Assembly (NCBI RefSeq): GCF_039528175.1
Contig: NZ_BAAALH010000002.1
Coordinates: 1-64,000 of the forward strand
Direction of reading: 5' to 3'
DNA: 64,000 nucleotides
Source: Citricoccus alkalitolerans
GTDB taxonomy: Bacteria; Actinomycetota; Actinomycetes; Actinomycetales; Micrococcaceae
Shown here piece after piece: positions 8,450 to 17,644 of this stretch. Each line of letters opens with the position of its first letter. Within the stretch, counting starts at the first letter, position 1. The position numbers and the translations under genes were made by a program. The notes below the pieces were generated by a model. That model was not told the origin of the DNA. It worked only from the letters and a program-made list of their open reading frames with translations, and made no database searches.

Positions 8450-11104
8450 GTGAAGGCTATCCGTCGGTTTACCGTCCGTACCCACCTGCCCGAGTCGATC
8501 GCGGGACTGAGCCGCCTGGCGACCAACCTGCGCTGGTCCTGGCATCCCCGGACCAAGGAGCTGTTCCGGGACCTGGATCCCCAGGCCTGGTCGGAGTCGA
8601 ACCAGGACCCCGTGGCCCTCTTGGGGTCCTTCGATCGGCACCGGCTGACCGAGCTCGCCGCCGATGCGTCGATCGTGGCCCGCGTCCAGGACGCGACCTC
8701 CGACCTGGACCGCTACCTCACCGAGGACCGGTGGTTCCAGCAGGACTTCATCGGTGCGTCGGGCGGCCCGGGCGGAGACATCCCCACCCCTCGGCCCATC
8801 GCGTACTTCTCCCCCGAGTTCGGCATCACCGCCGTCCTCCCGCAATACTCCGGCGGTCTGGGCATCCTGGCCGGTGACCACCTGAAATCCGCGTCTGACC
8901 TCGGGGTGCCGATCATCGGCGTGGGCCTGTTGTACCAGTCGGGCTACTTCAAACAGTCCCTGTCCCGCGACGCCTGGCAGATGGAGTCCTACCCGGTCCT
9001 GGACCCGGACAACCTGCCGCTGATGCTCCTCAAGGAGGAGGACGGGGCTGCCGCGATCGTCCGCCTGCCGCTGCCCTCAGGCCGGACGCTGCACGCCCAG
9101 GTGTGGCGGGCCGACGTCGGGCGCGTGCCGTTGCTGTTGCTGGACTCCAATGTCCCGGCGAACGACGACACCGCGCGCTCCATCACCGACCGCCTCTACG
9201 GCGGCGGTGGGGACCAGCGGCTGCAACAGGAGCTGCTGCTCGGCATGGGCGGGGTCAAGGCGCTGCGCCTGTACGCGCGGCTCACCGGGACGGAAGTGCC
9301 CGCCGTCTACCACACGAACGAGGGCCATGCCGGGTTCCAGGGCATCGAGCGGATCGAGGAGCTCATGTCCGCCGGGCTGGACTGGGAGACCGCCCTGACC
9401 TCGGTGCGCGCCTCCACCGTATTCACCACACATACCCCGGTGCCGGCCGGAATCGACCGTTTCGACCGCTCCCTGGTAGAGCAGTTCTTCCGGGCCGGCC
9501 TCGCCCCGAGCGTGCCGCTCGAGCATGTGCTGGCGCTGGGCGCCGAGGACTATGAGGGCGGCACCCCGGGCGTGCACAACATGGCCGTGATGGGCCTGCG
9601 CCTCGGCCAGCGTGCCAATGGCGTGGCCCAGCTGCACGGCGAGGTGTCCCGGGAGATGTTCAAGGGCCTCTGGCCGGGCTTCGACGCCGATGAGGTGCCG
9701 ATCGGATCCATCACGAACGGCGTGCACGCCCCCACCTGGGTCTCGGACACGGTGTCCGCCCGGGCCATCGAGCTGTTCGGGACGTCTGCCGTGTCCGGTC
9801 ACGACTGGCAGCGCGTCTTCGACGTCCCGGACGCAGAGTTGTGGGAGCTGCGCCGGACCCTGCGGTGTGCGCTGATCGAGGACGTGCGGTCCCGGCTGCG
9901 GTCCTCCTGGCGCAAGCGGGGAGCCTCCGAGGCCGAGCTCGCCTGGACCGACTCCGTGCTGGACGAGAACGTCATGACCATCGGATTCGCCCGGCGCGTG
10001 CCCACCTACAAGCGTCTGACGTTGATGCTCCGGGATCCCGAGCGGCTGAAACGGCTTCTGACGGATCCCGAGCACCCCATTCAGCTGGTGGTGGCCGGCA
10101 AGTCCCACCCCGCCGATGAACAGGGCAAGTTGATGATCCAGCAGATGGTGCGGTTCACGGACGACGCGGATGTGCGCCACCGGATCGTGTTCCTGCCCAA
10201 CTACGACATCCAGATGGCCTCCACCCTGATGCCCGGTTGCGACGTCTGGCTGAACAACCCCCTGCGCCCGCTGGAGGCCTGCGGCACCTCCGGCATGAAG
10301 GTCGCCATGAACGGCGGGCTGAACCTGTCCGTACTGGACGGCTGGTGGGATGAGATGTACGACGGCGAGAACGGCTGGGCCATCCCGAGCGCCTCGTCCG
10401 CGGCCTCCACCGAGGAACGGGACGACGTGGAGGCTGCCGCACTCTACAGCCTGCTGGAGAACGAATTGGTACCCCGCTTCTACGGTGCCGAGCCCTCGGA
10501 CCAGGCCGGGGCCGCCGGCCCGTCGGACGCCTCCACGGACGGCCTCCCGCACCAGTGGCTGGCCATGATCAAACACACCATGGCCACACTCGGCCCGGCG
10601 ACGTCGGCCGACCGCATGGTGCAGGACTACGTCCAGGAGCTCTACCTCCCGGCCGGCCGGGCGGGGCGGATGATGGACGCCGACGACTACGCCAGGGCCC
10701 GCGAGCTGGCCTCCTGGAAGACCAGGGTCCGGGCCGGCTTCGGCTCCGTGATCGTGGAACACGTGGATTCGCTCGGCGTCGCCGAGGAACCCCAGGTAGG
10801 GGACGAGATGCAGGTCTCCGCCTACATCAGCCTGGGTCAACTGTCCCCCGAGGATGTCCGGGTGGAGGCCGTGTACGGCCGGGTCACCACCAAGCCCTCC
10901 GGCGTGCTCGAGGAGGACACCCTCGCGGACACCGGCGCCTTGGAGCTGACCCCGGCGCAGGACTTGGGAGACGGCCGCTGGCAGTTCACCGGCTCACTGG
11001 TGATCGACCGTTCCGGCGCCTTCGGCTACTCCGTCCGCGTCCTGCCGCAGCACGAGCTGCTGGCCTCGCTGGCCGAGATGGCGCTGGTGGTCAACGCCGG
11101 CTGA
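8450..11104 (+). CDS. glgP: Alpha-glucan (maltodextrin/glycogen) phosphorylase
   Basis: This 884-residue enzyme releases glucose 1-phosphate from alpha-1,4-glucan. I start at the GTG at 8450 (VKAIRRFTVRTHLPES), the usual N-terminus of the family; the frame is open further upstream but reads an improbable Arg-rich stretch. Seen: an N-terminal DUF3417 segment (LATNLRWSWHPRTKELF), YFSPEFGITAVLPQYSGGLG, FTTHTPVPAGIDRF, and the pyridoxal-phosphate lysine region EACGTSGMKVAMNGGLNLS. Divergent from glgE, so synthesis and breakdown share one intergenic region. It belongs to the non-allosteric actinobacterial GlgP type, about 850 residues, and looks complete. Confidence 0.94.
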   Translation: MKAIRRFTVRTHLPESIAGLSRLATNLRWSWHPRTKELFRDLDPQAWSESNQDPVALLGSFDRHRLTELAADASIVARVQDATSDLDRYLTEDRWFQQDFIGASGGPGGDIPTPRPIAYFSPEFGITAVLPQYSGGLGILAGDHLKSASDLGVPIIGVGLLYQSGYFKQSLSRDAWQMESYPVLDPDNLPLMLLKEEDGAAAIVRLPLPSGRTLHAQVWRADVGRVPLLLLDSNVPANDDTARSITDRLYGGGGDQRLQQELLLGMGGVKALRLYARLTGTEVPAVYHTNEGHAGFQGIERIEELMSAGLDWETALTSVRASTVFTTHTPVPAGIDRFDRSLVEQFFRAGLAPSVPLEHVLALGAEDYEGGTPGVHNMAVMGLRLGQRANGVAQLHGEVSREMFKGLWPGFDADEVPIGSITNGVHAPTWVSDTVSARAIELFGTSAVSGHDWQRVFDVPDAELWELRRTLRCALIEDVRSRLRSSWRKRGASEAELAWTDSVLDENVMTIGFARRVPTYKRLTLMLRDPERLKRLLTDPEHPIQLVVAGKSHPADEQGKLMIQQMVRFTDDADVRHRIVFLPNYDIQMASTLMPGCDVWLNNPLRPLEACGTSGMKVAMNGGLNLSVLDGWWDEMYDGENGWAIPSASSAASTEERDDVEAAALYSLLENELVPRFYGAEPSDQAGAAGPSDASTDGLPHQWLAMIKHTMATLGPATSADRMVQDYVQELYLPAGRAGRMMDADDYARARELASWKTRVRAGFGSVIVEHVDSLGVAEEPQVGDEMQVSAYISLGQLSPEDVRVEAVYGRVTTKPSGVLEEDTLADTGALELTPAQDLGDGRWQFTGSLVIDRSGAFGYSVRVLPQHELLASLAEMALVVNAG

Positions 11105-11128
11105 CCCTCCTATCGACCGGTCCCTGTC

Positions 11129-11198
11129 AACTGGAGGTCGAATTCGCACCGTTCTTGGGGCCGGGCCCCTGAATGCCGTGCGAATTCGACCTCCAGTT
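11129..11198. repeat. Palindromic intergenic repeat, copy 1
   Basis: Perfect 21-bp inverted arms at 11129-11149 and 11178-11198 surround a 28-base loop that contains its own GGGGC/GCCCC hairpin. The arm core is GGTCGAATTCGCACC. It lies between the convergent ends of glgP and the DUF559-type gene, so it may act as a bidirectional terminator, though no T run follows on either side. A related palindrome lies at 12284-12348 on the other side of the DUF559-type gene. Confidence 0.8.
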
Positions 11199-11241
11199 CT
11201 TGGCTGGCGGGGCTGTGGACTGTGAAGGCCCCTAGGATGAC

Positions 11242-12156
11242 CTACTCTCCCGCCGGCACCCACCCGCGGGACAGCAAGGCCTCCCGGGTCTTGTGGACGG
11301 CTGGGAGCCAACCGTGCCGAGAATGCATCAGGCTGAAGCGCAATTCCAGCCAATCAGCCGCCTGGAGCCGTTCAGCGCGAGCGATGTCCCGTTGGACCTG
11401 TCCAGGTTCGGAATGGTGTTCACCCTCATACTCCAGATCGATCCGGAACTCGTCGTAGGTCAGGTCGCCTTGGTGGATCCGCCTCCCCGTCCCGGGGTCG
11501 ATGATCCACTGGTTCACCGCGGGTTCCGGCAGTCCTGCGTCCACCAGAGCCAGACGAAGCTCGGTTTCCTTCGGCGAATCCGATCCGACCCTGGCTCGGT
11601 CCGCGGCTGCGCGTGCCTTGCGAATCCCGGGCTTGCCCGGGTGTCGGTCGAGAAGGTCCCGAAGTTCATTCGGTGTGGCCAGGGGCTCTCGCTCCCAGTC
11701 AGCACCCCAGACGGGATTGAACAGCCAGTCGGCCCAGAGGATCAGCCGCAGGACACCTGAAGTGCGGGCCAGATCCAGCCAGGTCCGCGCGGGCGTGGTG
11801 AGGGGAATCCCGCCGAGGAATGTCGTCTCCTCCGGGAGCACCAGTCCTCGGCGCCCGGCCATCCCTCGGACGCGCCGCCGTCGATCTCCGGCAATGGACA
11901 GCAGCTGTATCTCGCTCGGAACGACCGAGCCCGGGAATCCCCACAGTCGGGCGGCGGATTCATGGGAGGCAACATCCGTGGCCGCCGAAGAGGCCGCCCT
12001 GAGCAACGATCGATGAAGGGTCTCGCCATCTCGTTCCCGACGCAATGGGCTGTAGAGACCATGGAGGTGGTGCTCGGCCCGGGAGTTCTGCAGTGCCCTC
12101 CGACTCGTTCCCAAGGTGCGGGCCTCGGCCAGAGTGATGATGTCAGGGGTGTCCAT
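11242..12156 (-). CDS. AbiEi-like/DUF559-type protein of unknown role
   Basis: This 304-residue protein starts MDTPDIITLAEARTLGTSRRAL, a short winged-helix-like N-terminus of the kind seen in AbiEi-antitoxin-domain and DUF559 proteins of actinobacteria. The C-terminal third (about 220-290) has FRIDLEYEGEHHSEPGQVQRDIARAERL, which resembles the acidic core of VSR/DUF559 PD-(D/E)XK folds. These genes are common in actinobacterial genomes and are seldom linked to a defined function. No toxin gene adjoins it. It is bracketed by the two palindromic repeats at 11129-11198 and 12284-12348, which hints at movement as a unit. Function unknown. Confidence 0.75.
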   Translation of the reverse strand: MDTPDIITLAEARTLGTSRRALQNSRAEHHLHGLYSPLRRERDGETLHRSLLRAASSAATDVASHESAARLWGFPGSVVPSEIQLLSIAGDRRRRVRGMAGRRGLVLPEETTFLGGIPLTTPARTWLDLARTSGVLRLILWADWLFNPVWGADWEREPLATPNELRDLLDRHPGKPGIRKARAAADRARVGSDSPKETELRLALVDAGLPEPAVNQWIIDPGTGRRIHQGDLTYDEFRIDLEYEGEHHSEPGQVQRDIARAERLQAADWLELRFSLMHSRHGWLPAVHKTREALLSRGWVPAGE

Positions 12157-12283
12157 GGCCCCCAGACTGACGCGACGAGGCCGCCCATGGTGCGCGCCGA
12201 CGTCGGTGCTGGGGATGGCAGTACGTGACCGGTCCGCGGTGGAGGAATCCGGTGCATCGATGCTCCGAGCCCAACTGAGAATC

Positions 12284-12348
12284 CTGCGGTCGATTTCGCA
12301 CCGTTCTCCAGCCGCTCAGCCCAGGAAACGGTGCGAATTCGACCTGCA
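12284..12348. repeat. Palindromic intergenic repeat, copy 2
   Basis: An imperfect palindrome with arms at about 12284-12308 and 12323-12348, differing by one insertion and one or two mismatches. The right arm carries CGGTGCGAATTCGACCT, matching the core of copy 1 at 11129-11198. It lies 22 bp beyond the glgX stop and 128 bp upstream of the DUF559-type start, so it could terminate glgX transcripts. Confidence 0.7.
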
Positions 12349-12369
12349 GCTGCAAGGTGGAGGGCGGGG

Positions 12370-14511
12370 TCAGACGGAGTAGAGGGTGATCGAGGTGGCC
12401 TCGATCATGTCCCGGTCTCCCGGGGCGAAGTGGGCCCCACGGCGAAGCTCACCGTGGAGGGCCGTCGAGAGCTGCAGGGTGAAGGCCTGCAGGTCCGCTC
12501 CGTGCTCGCCGGTGATGCCGCGCAGTTCCTCCGGCGCCGGCAGCCGGAAGGGCACCGTCTCCAGCCCGCCGTTGAACACGATCAGCCCGGTGCTGCGGCC
12601 TCCGGGGACGCCGATCAGCAACTGCAGCATCCGCTGCCCGGAGTCCGTCCAGGCAGCCTCGGTCATCGGCCGCCCCTCCTCGTTGAACCACTTGAGGTAC
12701 CCGAGGTCCCGGGCTGGGTAGGAGTACGGCTGGCCGGCCAGGAACTCCTTGCGTACCGCGATCAGGCGGCGGGTGGTGGCGAGCATCCGCTCCTGCCGCT
12801 CATCAAGCTCCCAGTCCGTCCACGAGATCCCGTTGTTCTGGCAGTAGGCGTTGTTGTTTCCACCCTGGCTGCGCCCGATCTCATCTCCGGCGGTGATCAT
12901 GGGAACGCCCAGGGACAGCAGCAGGGTGGCCATCAGGTTGCGGGCCGTGGTGGCACGGGCGTCGAGGATGCCCTCGTCCCCGGTGGGTCCCTCCGTCCCG
13001 TGGTTGTAGGACCGGTTGTGCGAGGTGCCGTCCCGGTTGTCCTCTCCGTTGGCCTCATTGTGCTTGTCGTTGTAGGACACGAGGTCCTGCAGGGTGAAGC
13101 CGTCATGGGCGGTGACGAGGTTGACCGAGGCCAGGGCGGAGCGCCCGGAGGGCGCGAACATCCCGGCGGACCCAGACAGGCAGTCGGCCAGTCGCGCGGT
13201 GGACCCGCCGTGGCCGCCGCGCTCCAGGGCCCCGCGGTCCGCCACCCAGAAGTCACGGACCACGTCCCGGAAACGGTCGTTCCAGTCCGACCAGCCCAAC
13301 GGGAAGTGACCGGTCTGCCAGCCGCCGTTGCCCACGTCCCACGGCTCGGAGATGAGCTTGGTCCCGGCCAGGACGGGATCCGCCTGGGCGGCCACGAGGA
13401 AGGGGTGGCGGTGGGTGAAGTGGTGGCCGCCGTCCCGGCACAGGGCAACGGCCAGGTCGAAGCGGAAACCGTCGATCTGGAAGTCCGTCACCCAGCGGCG
13501 CAACGAGTCCAGGGTCATCCGCACCACCTGCGGATCGTTGAAGTTCAGCGTGTTGCCGCAGCCTGTCGTGTCCAGGTACCGGCCGGAGGCGTCATGCCGG
13601 TAGTAGTGCTCATCCCCCAGACCGCGCCAGCAGAAGGTCGGCCCACCCGGGCCCTCCTCAGCTGTGTGGTTGTAGACCACGTCCAGCAGGACCTCGATCC
13701 CCGCCTCGTGCAGCAGCTTGACCATGCCCTTGAACTCATCCTGAACGGCCTGGGGCCCACCGGCCTGTGCCGCGGCGGTGGCGTAGCCCGGATGCGGCGC
13801 GAAGAAGCTGACGGTGTTGTACCCCCAGTAGTTCTCCAGCCCGGCCTGCTGCAGATGGTCTTCGTCCCGGTGGTGGTGCACCGGCAACAGCTCGACGGCC
13901 GTGATGCCCAGGTGACGCAGGTACTCGACCATCACGGGGTGGGCCAGCCCGGCGTACGTCCCGCGCAGCTCGGCGGGGATGCCCGGGTGCAGCTTGGTCT
14001 GGCCGATGACGTGGGCCTCGTAGACGATGGTGTCCCGCAGCGGAGTGTGAGGCCGGCCGGCCCCGTTCCAGTCGAAGTCCCGGCACACCCGGGTGGACCA
14101 GTACAGCCCGCCGCGCTCCACCACGGCATCACCGTAGGGATCGATCAGCAACTGGGGCAGGGGCTTCGGCGTTCCGGAGGCCTTGCGGCCCCTTCGGGAC
14201 ACCCCGGCGATCCGACGGTCATGGGCCACCAGCGCGTAGAGGCTGCCATAGCCCAATCCCGGGACAGTCCCGTGGTGCACGTGGTCCGTGACATCCAGCA
14301 GCGGCACCCGGTGCAGGTCCGTGGCCGTCGGCACGGCGTCCACCGGGAATGCGGGATCCGTGTACACCACGTCCAGGGCGGTGATCCCGGGGGCATAGAC
14401 CGCCAGGTTCAGCGCCCCGTCCACCTCTGAGACGCCAGGGACCCGGTCCGCGAGGCCCAAGGGGAAGGGCCGCGAACGGTGCATGGGCACGGGCGGGGAC
14501 GTCACCGTCAT
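12370..14511 (-). CDS. glgX: Glycogen debranching enzyme GlgX
   Basis: This 713-residue GH13 isoamylase-type enzyme hydrolyses alpha-1,6 branches of glycogen trimmed by phosphorylase, completing breakdown with GlgP. Seen: an N-terminal CBM48-like domain, VELLPVHHHRDEDHL, LLDVVYNHTAEEGPGGPT, the nucleophile in IDGFRFDLAVALCRDGG, the acid in LISEPWDVGNGGWQ and VTAHDGFTLQDLVSYNDKHN. Its start overlaps the rlmB stop (TGATG), so it may be co-transcribed with the rRNA methyltransferase despite the unrelated function. The length is normal for the family. Confidence 0.94.
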   Translation of the reverse strand: MTVTSPPVPMHRSRPFPLGLADRVPGVSEVDGALNLAVYAPGITALDVVYTDPAFPVDAVPTATDLHRVPLLDVTDHVHHGTVPGLGYGSLYALVAHDRRIAGVSRRGRKASGTPKPLPQLLIDPYGDAVVERGGLYWSTRVCRDFDWNGAGRPHTPLRDTIVYEAHVIGQTKLHPGIPAELRGTYAGLAHPVMVEYLRHLGITAVELLPVHHHRDEDHLQQAGLENYWGYNTVSFFAPHPGYATAAAQAGGPQAVQDEFKGMVKLLHEAGIEVLLDVVYNHTAEEGPGGPTFCWRGLGDEHYYRHDASGRYLDTTGCGNTLNFNDPQVVRMTLDSLRRWVTDFQIDGFRFDLAVALCRDGGHHFTHRHPFLVAAQADPVLAGTKLISEPWDVGNGGWQTGHFPLGWSDWNDRFRDVVRDFWVADRGALERGGHGGSTARLADCLSGSAGMFAPSGRSALASVNLVTAHDGFTLQDLVSYNDKHNEANGEDNRDGTSHNRSYNHGTEGPTGDEGILDARATTARNLMATLLLSLGVPMITAGDEIGRSQGGNNNAYCQNNGISWTDWELDERQERMLATTRRLIAVRKEFLAGQPYSYPARDLGYLKWFNEEGRPMTEAAWTDSGQRMLQLLIGVPGGRSTGLIVFNGGLETVPFRLPAPEELRGITGEHGADLQAFTLQLSTALHGELRRGAHFAPGDRDMIEATSITLYSV

Positions 14512-15539
14512 CAGGACTGGCCTCCCGGCCCGCCTTCCACGCTCTCCCCGAGCCGGCCGCCGGCGCGCTGGACGGCGATCTCATACAGGGAGATGCCCAC
14601 CGCCATCGAGGCGTTCAGCGATTCCATGTCCGAGGCGATCGGGATGGAGATGATCTGGTCGCAGTTCTCCCGGACCAGTCGGGACAGGCCCTTGCCCTCC
14701 GAGCCCACCACCAGGCACACCGGATCCGTGGCCAACGGCAGCCCGGGCAGGGACCGGTCCCCGCCGCCGTCGAGCCCCAGGATGAAGATCCCGAGCTTCT
14801 TGAAGTCCTGCAGGATGGTGTTCAGGTTGCCGGCCTGAGCCACGGGGACCCGCACGGCAGCACCGGCCGAGGTCTTCCAGGCCGTGGCAGTCACCCCGGC
14901 GGAACGGCGCGCGGGCACCACCACGCCGTGTGCCGAGAAGGCGGAGGCCGAACGGATGATGGCCCCGAGGTTGCGGGGGTCGGTGATGCTGTCCAGGGCG
15001 ATGAACAGCGGCGGCGCCGTGAGGTAGCCCTTCTCCCACTTCTCCATGGTCTGACGGGCCAGCGTCAGGGCATCGGCGTACTCGTAGGGCGGGACCTGCA
15101 GCACCAAGCCCTGGTGGACGGCGTCGTCCGTCATGCGGTCCAGCTCGGGCTTGGAATTCTCCATCACCGCCACACCGCGCTCGGCGGCCAGCTTGAGGGC
15201 CTCGCGGACCCGCTCGTCCATCTCGATCCGCGTGGCCACGTGCAGGGCCTTGGCGGGGATGGCGGCGCGCAGGGCCTCGACCACCGAGTTGCGGCCGGCC
15301 ACGGTCTCGTCCGCATGCCGCGAGCGGGTGTTGCGACCACCCGAGCGGCCGGCACCCTTGGCACTGGAGCGCTCGGACAACTGCTTGCTGCGGTGGGCCT
15401 TGTGGTAGACGCGGTCCTCGGCCTTGGGCGTGGGACCCTTGCCCTCCAGCGCCTTCCGGCCGAGTCCACCGGTGCCCTTGAGGGGCCCCTTCTTTCCGCT
15501 GTTCCCGCGGGACGATCCGGAGCGTGGTGCTGCGGCCAT
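14511..15539 (-). CDS. rlmB: 23S rRNA 2'-O-ribose methyltransferase, SpoU/TrmH family
   Basis: This 342-residue SpoU-class methyltransferase probably methylates a 23S rRNA guanosine 2'-OH. The first ~95 residues are a basic, Gly/Ser/Lys-rich tail typical of actinobacterial members. Then come the substrate-binding domain (AGRNSVVEALRAAIPAKALHV) and the trefoil-knot motifs DPRNLGAIIRSA, GSEGKGLSRLV and IPIASDMESLNASMAVG. It sits 75 bp beyond the cysS stop, an order (cysS then rlmB) common in actinobacteria. The family is certain; the exact target base cannot be read from sequence. Confidence 0.92.
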   Translation of the reverse strand: MAAAPRSGSSRGNSGKKGPLKGTGGLGRKALEGKGPTPKAEDRVYHKAHRSKQLSERSSAKGAGRSGGRNTRSRHADETVAGRNSVVEALRAAIPAKALHVATRIEMDERVREALKLAAERGVAVMENSKPELDRMTDDAVHQGLVLQVPPYEYADALTLARQTMEKWEKGYLTAPPLFIALDSITDPRNLGAIIRSASAFSAHGVVVPARRSAGVTATAWKTSAGAAVRVPVAQAGNLNTILQDFKKLGIFILGLDGGGDRSLPGLPLATDPVCLVVGSEGKGLSRLVRENCDQIISIPIASDMESLNASMAVGISLYEIAVQRAGGRLGESVEGGPGGQS

Positions 15540-15614
15540 GTGGGTGGTGCCTTTCTGGCGACGGTCGAGACTGCCTCCAGTCTACGGCCCGGCCTCCATC
15601 GTGGCCGCCGCCTC

Positions 15615-17129
15615 CTACTGCAGGGACCAGCGGGCGCCGTCGGCGGAGTCCTCCACCACGACGCCGGCCGCGGCCAGGGTGTCCCGGATCCCGTCCGCGG
15701 TGGTCCAGTCCTTCGCTGCGCGGGCTGCGGCCCGGGCGTCCAGCTGGGCCCGGATCAGGGTGTCGAGGGCGTGGTGGGCCGCCGGGTCCTGAGCCGACTC
15801 GGGTTCGGGCACGTCGTCCAGGCCGAGCACCTCCACCATCGACTGCACGTCGGAATAGTGCTGCTCCACGGCATCCTCATCCCCGGCGGCCAGGGCGCTG
15901 TTGCCGGCCCGGACCGCGTCGTGCAGCACCGCCAGGGCCTGCGGGACGTTGAGGTCGTCCTCCATCGCGGCACGGAAGGCGGTGGGGACACTGCTGAACT
16001 GGGCCACGTAGACGGCCTCGGGGGCCTCCTCGCCGGTGAGGGTGCCGGCGACGGCGGCCGCCTCCTCGCGCTTCAGCTGCAGGTCGGCCACCACATCCGC
16101 CCCCCGGTCCAGGAACGCCTCGATCCGCTCGATCGCGGCCTCGGCCTCCTGCAGCGAGGTGGGGCGGTAATCCAGCTGGGAGCGGTAGTGCGCCTGACCG
16201 AGGAAATAGCGCACCGCCTTCGGCCGGGCCTGCTCCAGCATCTGTTCCGGGGAGATCGTGTTGCCCACGGACTTGGACATCTTCTCACCCGCGTAGGTCA
16301 CCATCCCGTTGTGCAGCCAGAAGTTCGCGAAGCCGTCCCCGGCCGCGGCCGACTGCGCCAGTTCGTTCTCGTGGTGCGGGAAGCGCAGGTCGAGTCCGCC
16401 GCCATGGATGTCGAAGTGGCTGCCGAGGTACTTGGTGGACATCGCGGAGCACTCGAGGTGCCAGCCGGGCCGGCCTCTCCCCCAGGGTGACTCCCACGCG
16501 GCGGTGGCCGGATCGGTCTCCTTGGCCCCCTTCCACAGCGCGAAGTCACGGGGATCGCGCTTGGCGCGCGGGTCGGCGTCGGGCGCGTCCTGCAGGTCCT
16601 CGAGCCGCTGGCGGGTGAGCTCGCCGTACGCCGGCCAGGAGTTCACCTCGAAGTAGACGTCCCCGGAGCCGTCCGTGGCGGGGTACGCGTGGCCGGCATC
16701 GATGAGGCGCTGGATGAGCGCCACCATCTCCGGGATGTGGCCGGTGGCACGGGGCTCGTAGGTGGGCCGGCGCACCCCGAGGGCGGCATAGGCGCGGGCG
16801 AACTCGTGCTCGAACCGGTAGGCGAGGGCGAACCACGGCTCATCGGCCGGGTAGTTCTCGTCCTCCTCGAAGTCCTCGCCGTAGGACGTGGCGGACTTCT
16901 CCAGGATCTTGTCATCGATGTCCGTGACGTTGCGGACGCTGGTGACCTGCAGGCCGGTGTACTCGAGCCAGCGGACCAGGATGTCGAACACGATGGCCGA
17001 GCGCACGTGCCCCACGTGCGGCATGCCCTGCACCGTGGCGCCGCAGTAGTAGAGCGAGACCTCGCCCTCGGTCAGGGGGACGAAGTCCCGCACCGTTGCG
17101 GTCTTGGTGTCATAAAAGCGCTGTGCCAC
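15615..17129 (-). CDS. cysS: Cysteinyl-tRNA synthetase
   Basis: This 504-residue enzyme charges tRNA-Cys. The GTG start at 17129 (VAQRFYDTKTATVRDF) was chosen because the frame upstream is only the ispF shadow; no clear Shine-Dalgarno is visible. Seen: zinc cysteine in YYCGATVQ, HIGH-type motif in GMPHVGHVRSAIVF, zinc ligands in HLECSAMSTKYLG and HHENELAQS, and KMSKS in EKMSKSVGNTISPEQML. It lies 12 bp after the ispF stop in the carD-ispD-ispF-cysS run. Confidence 0.96.
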   Translation of the reverse strand: MAQRFYDTKTATVRDFVPLTEGEVSLYYCGATVQGMPHVGHVRSAIVFDILVRWLEYTGLQVTSVRNVTDIDDKILEKSATSYGEDFEEDENYPADEPWFALAYRFEHEFARAYAALGVRRPTYEPRATGHIPEMVALIQRLIDAGHAYPATDGSGDVYFEVNSWPAYGELTRQRLEDLQDAPDADPRAKRDPRDFALWKGAKETDPATAAWESPWGRGRPGWHLECSAMSTKYLGSHFDIHGGGLDLRFPHHENELAQSAAAGDGFANFWLHNGMVTYAGEKMSKSVGNTISPEQMLEQARPKAVRYFLGQAHYRSQLDYRPTSLQEAEAAIERIEAFLDRGADVVADLQLKREEAAAVAGTLTGEEAPEAVYVAQFSSVPTAFRAAMEDDLNVPQALAVLHDAVRAGNSALAAGDEDAVEQHYSDVQSMVEVLGLDDVPEPESAQDPAAHHALDTLIRAQLDARAAARAAKDWTTADGIRDTLAAAGVVVEDSADGARWSLQ

Positions 17130-17140
17130 GGAAGTGAATA

Positions 17141-17644
17141 CTAGTCCAGCGGGTAGACGAGGGCGGTGGCGACGGCGGCCAGCCCCTCGCCGCGGCCGGT
17201 GAACCCCAGCGCATCGGTGGTGGTCCCGGACACTGAGACGGGCGCGCCGGCCGCCGCGGAAAGCACACGCTCGGCCTCTGCTCGGCGCCGGCCGACCTTC
17301 GGTCGATTGCCGATCAGCTGCACGGCGACGTTGCCGATCCCGAAGCCGGCCTGATGGACCAGGCGGGCAGCCTCGGCCAGCAGGGCGGTGCCGGCGGCCC
17401 CGGACCACTCTGGACGGGAGGTGCCGAAGTGCTGCCCCAGGTCACCGAGCCCGGCGGCGGAGAACAGCGCATCGCAGGCGGCGTGAGCCACCACGTCTCC
17501 GTCCGAGTGGCCGGACAGTCCCGTCTCACCCGGCCATTCAAGGCCGGCCACCCAGCAGGCCCGTTCCTCGCCGGCCGCGGCAAAGGCATGGACGTCCGTG
17601 CCGATGCCGGTGCGCGGCAGCTTCGGTGCGACCGGCCCTGACAT
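17141..17644 (-). CDS. ispF: 2-C-methyl-D-erythritol 2,4-cyclodiphosphate synthase
   Basis: This 167-residue enzyme catalyses cyclisation in the MEP isoprenoid pathway. Seen: the N-terminal metal site GIGTDVHAF, LSGHSDGDVVAHAACDAL, and the C-terminal SVSGTTTDALGFTGRGEG. Length is normal. The ATG overlaps the ispD stop (TGATG), so the two MEP-pathway genes are coupled. Confidence 0.96.
   Translation of the reverse strand: MSGPVAPKLPRTGIGTDVHAFAAAGEERACWVAGLEWPGETGLSGHSDGDVVAHAACDALFSAAGLGDLGQHFGTSRPEWSGAAGTALLAEAARLVHQAGFGIGNVAVQLIGNRPKVGRRRAEAERVLSAAAGAPVSVSGTTTDALGFTGRGEGLAAVATALVYPLD

Noticed and set aside
12331..14430. 699-codon plus-strand open frame opposite glgX
   Set aside because: It is the antisense shadow of a G/C-rich gene; its product is low in complexity and has no motif, while the minus strand encodes a complete GlgX.
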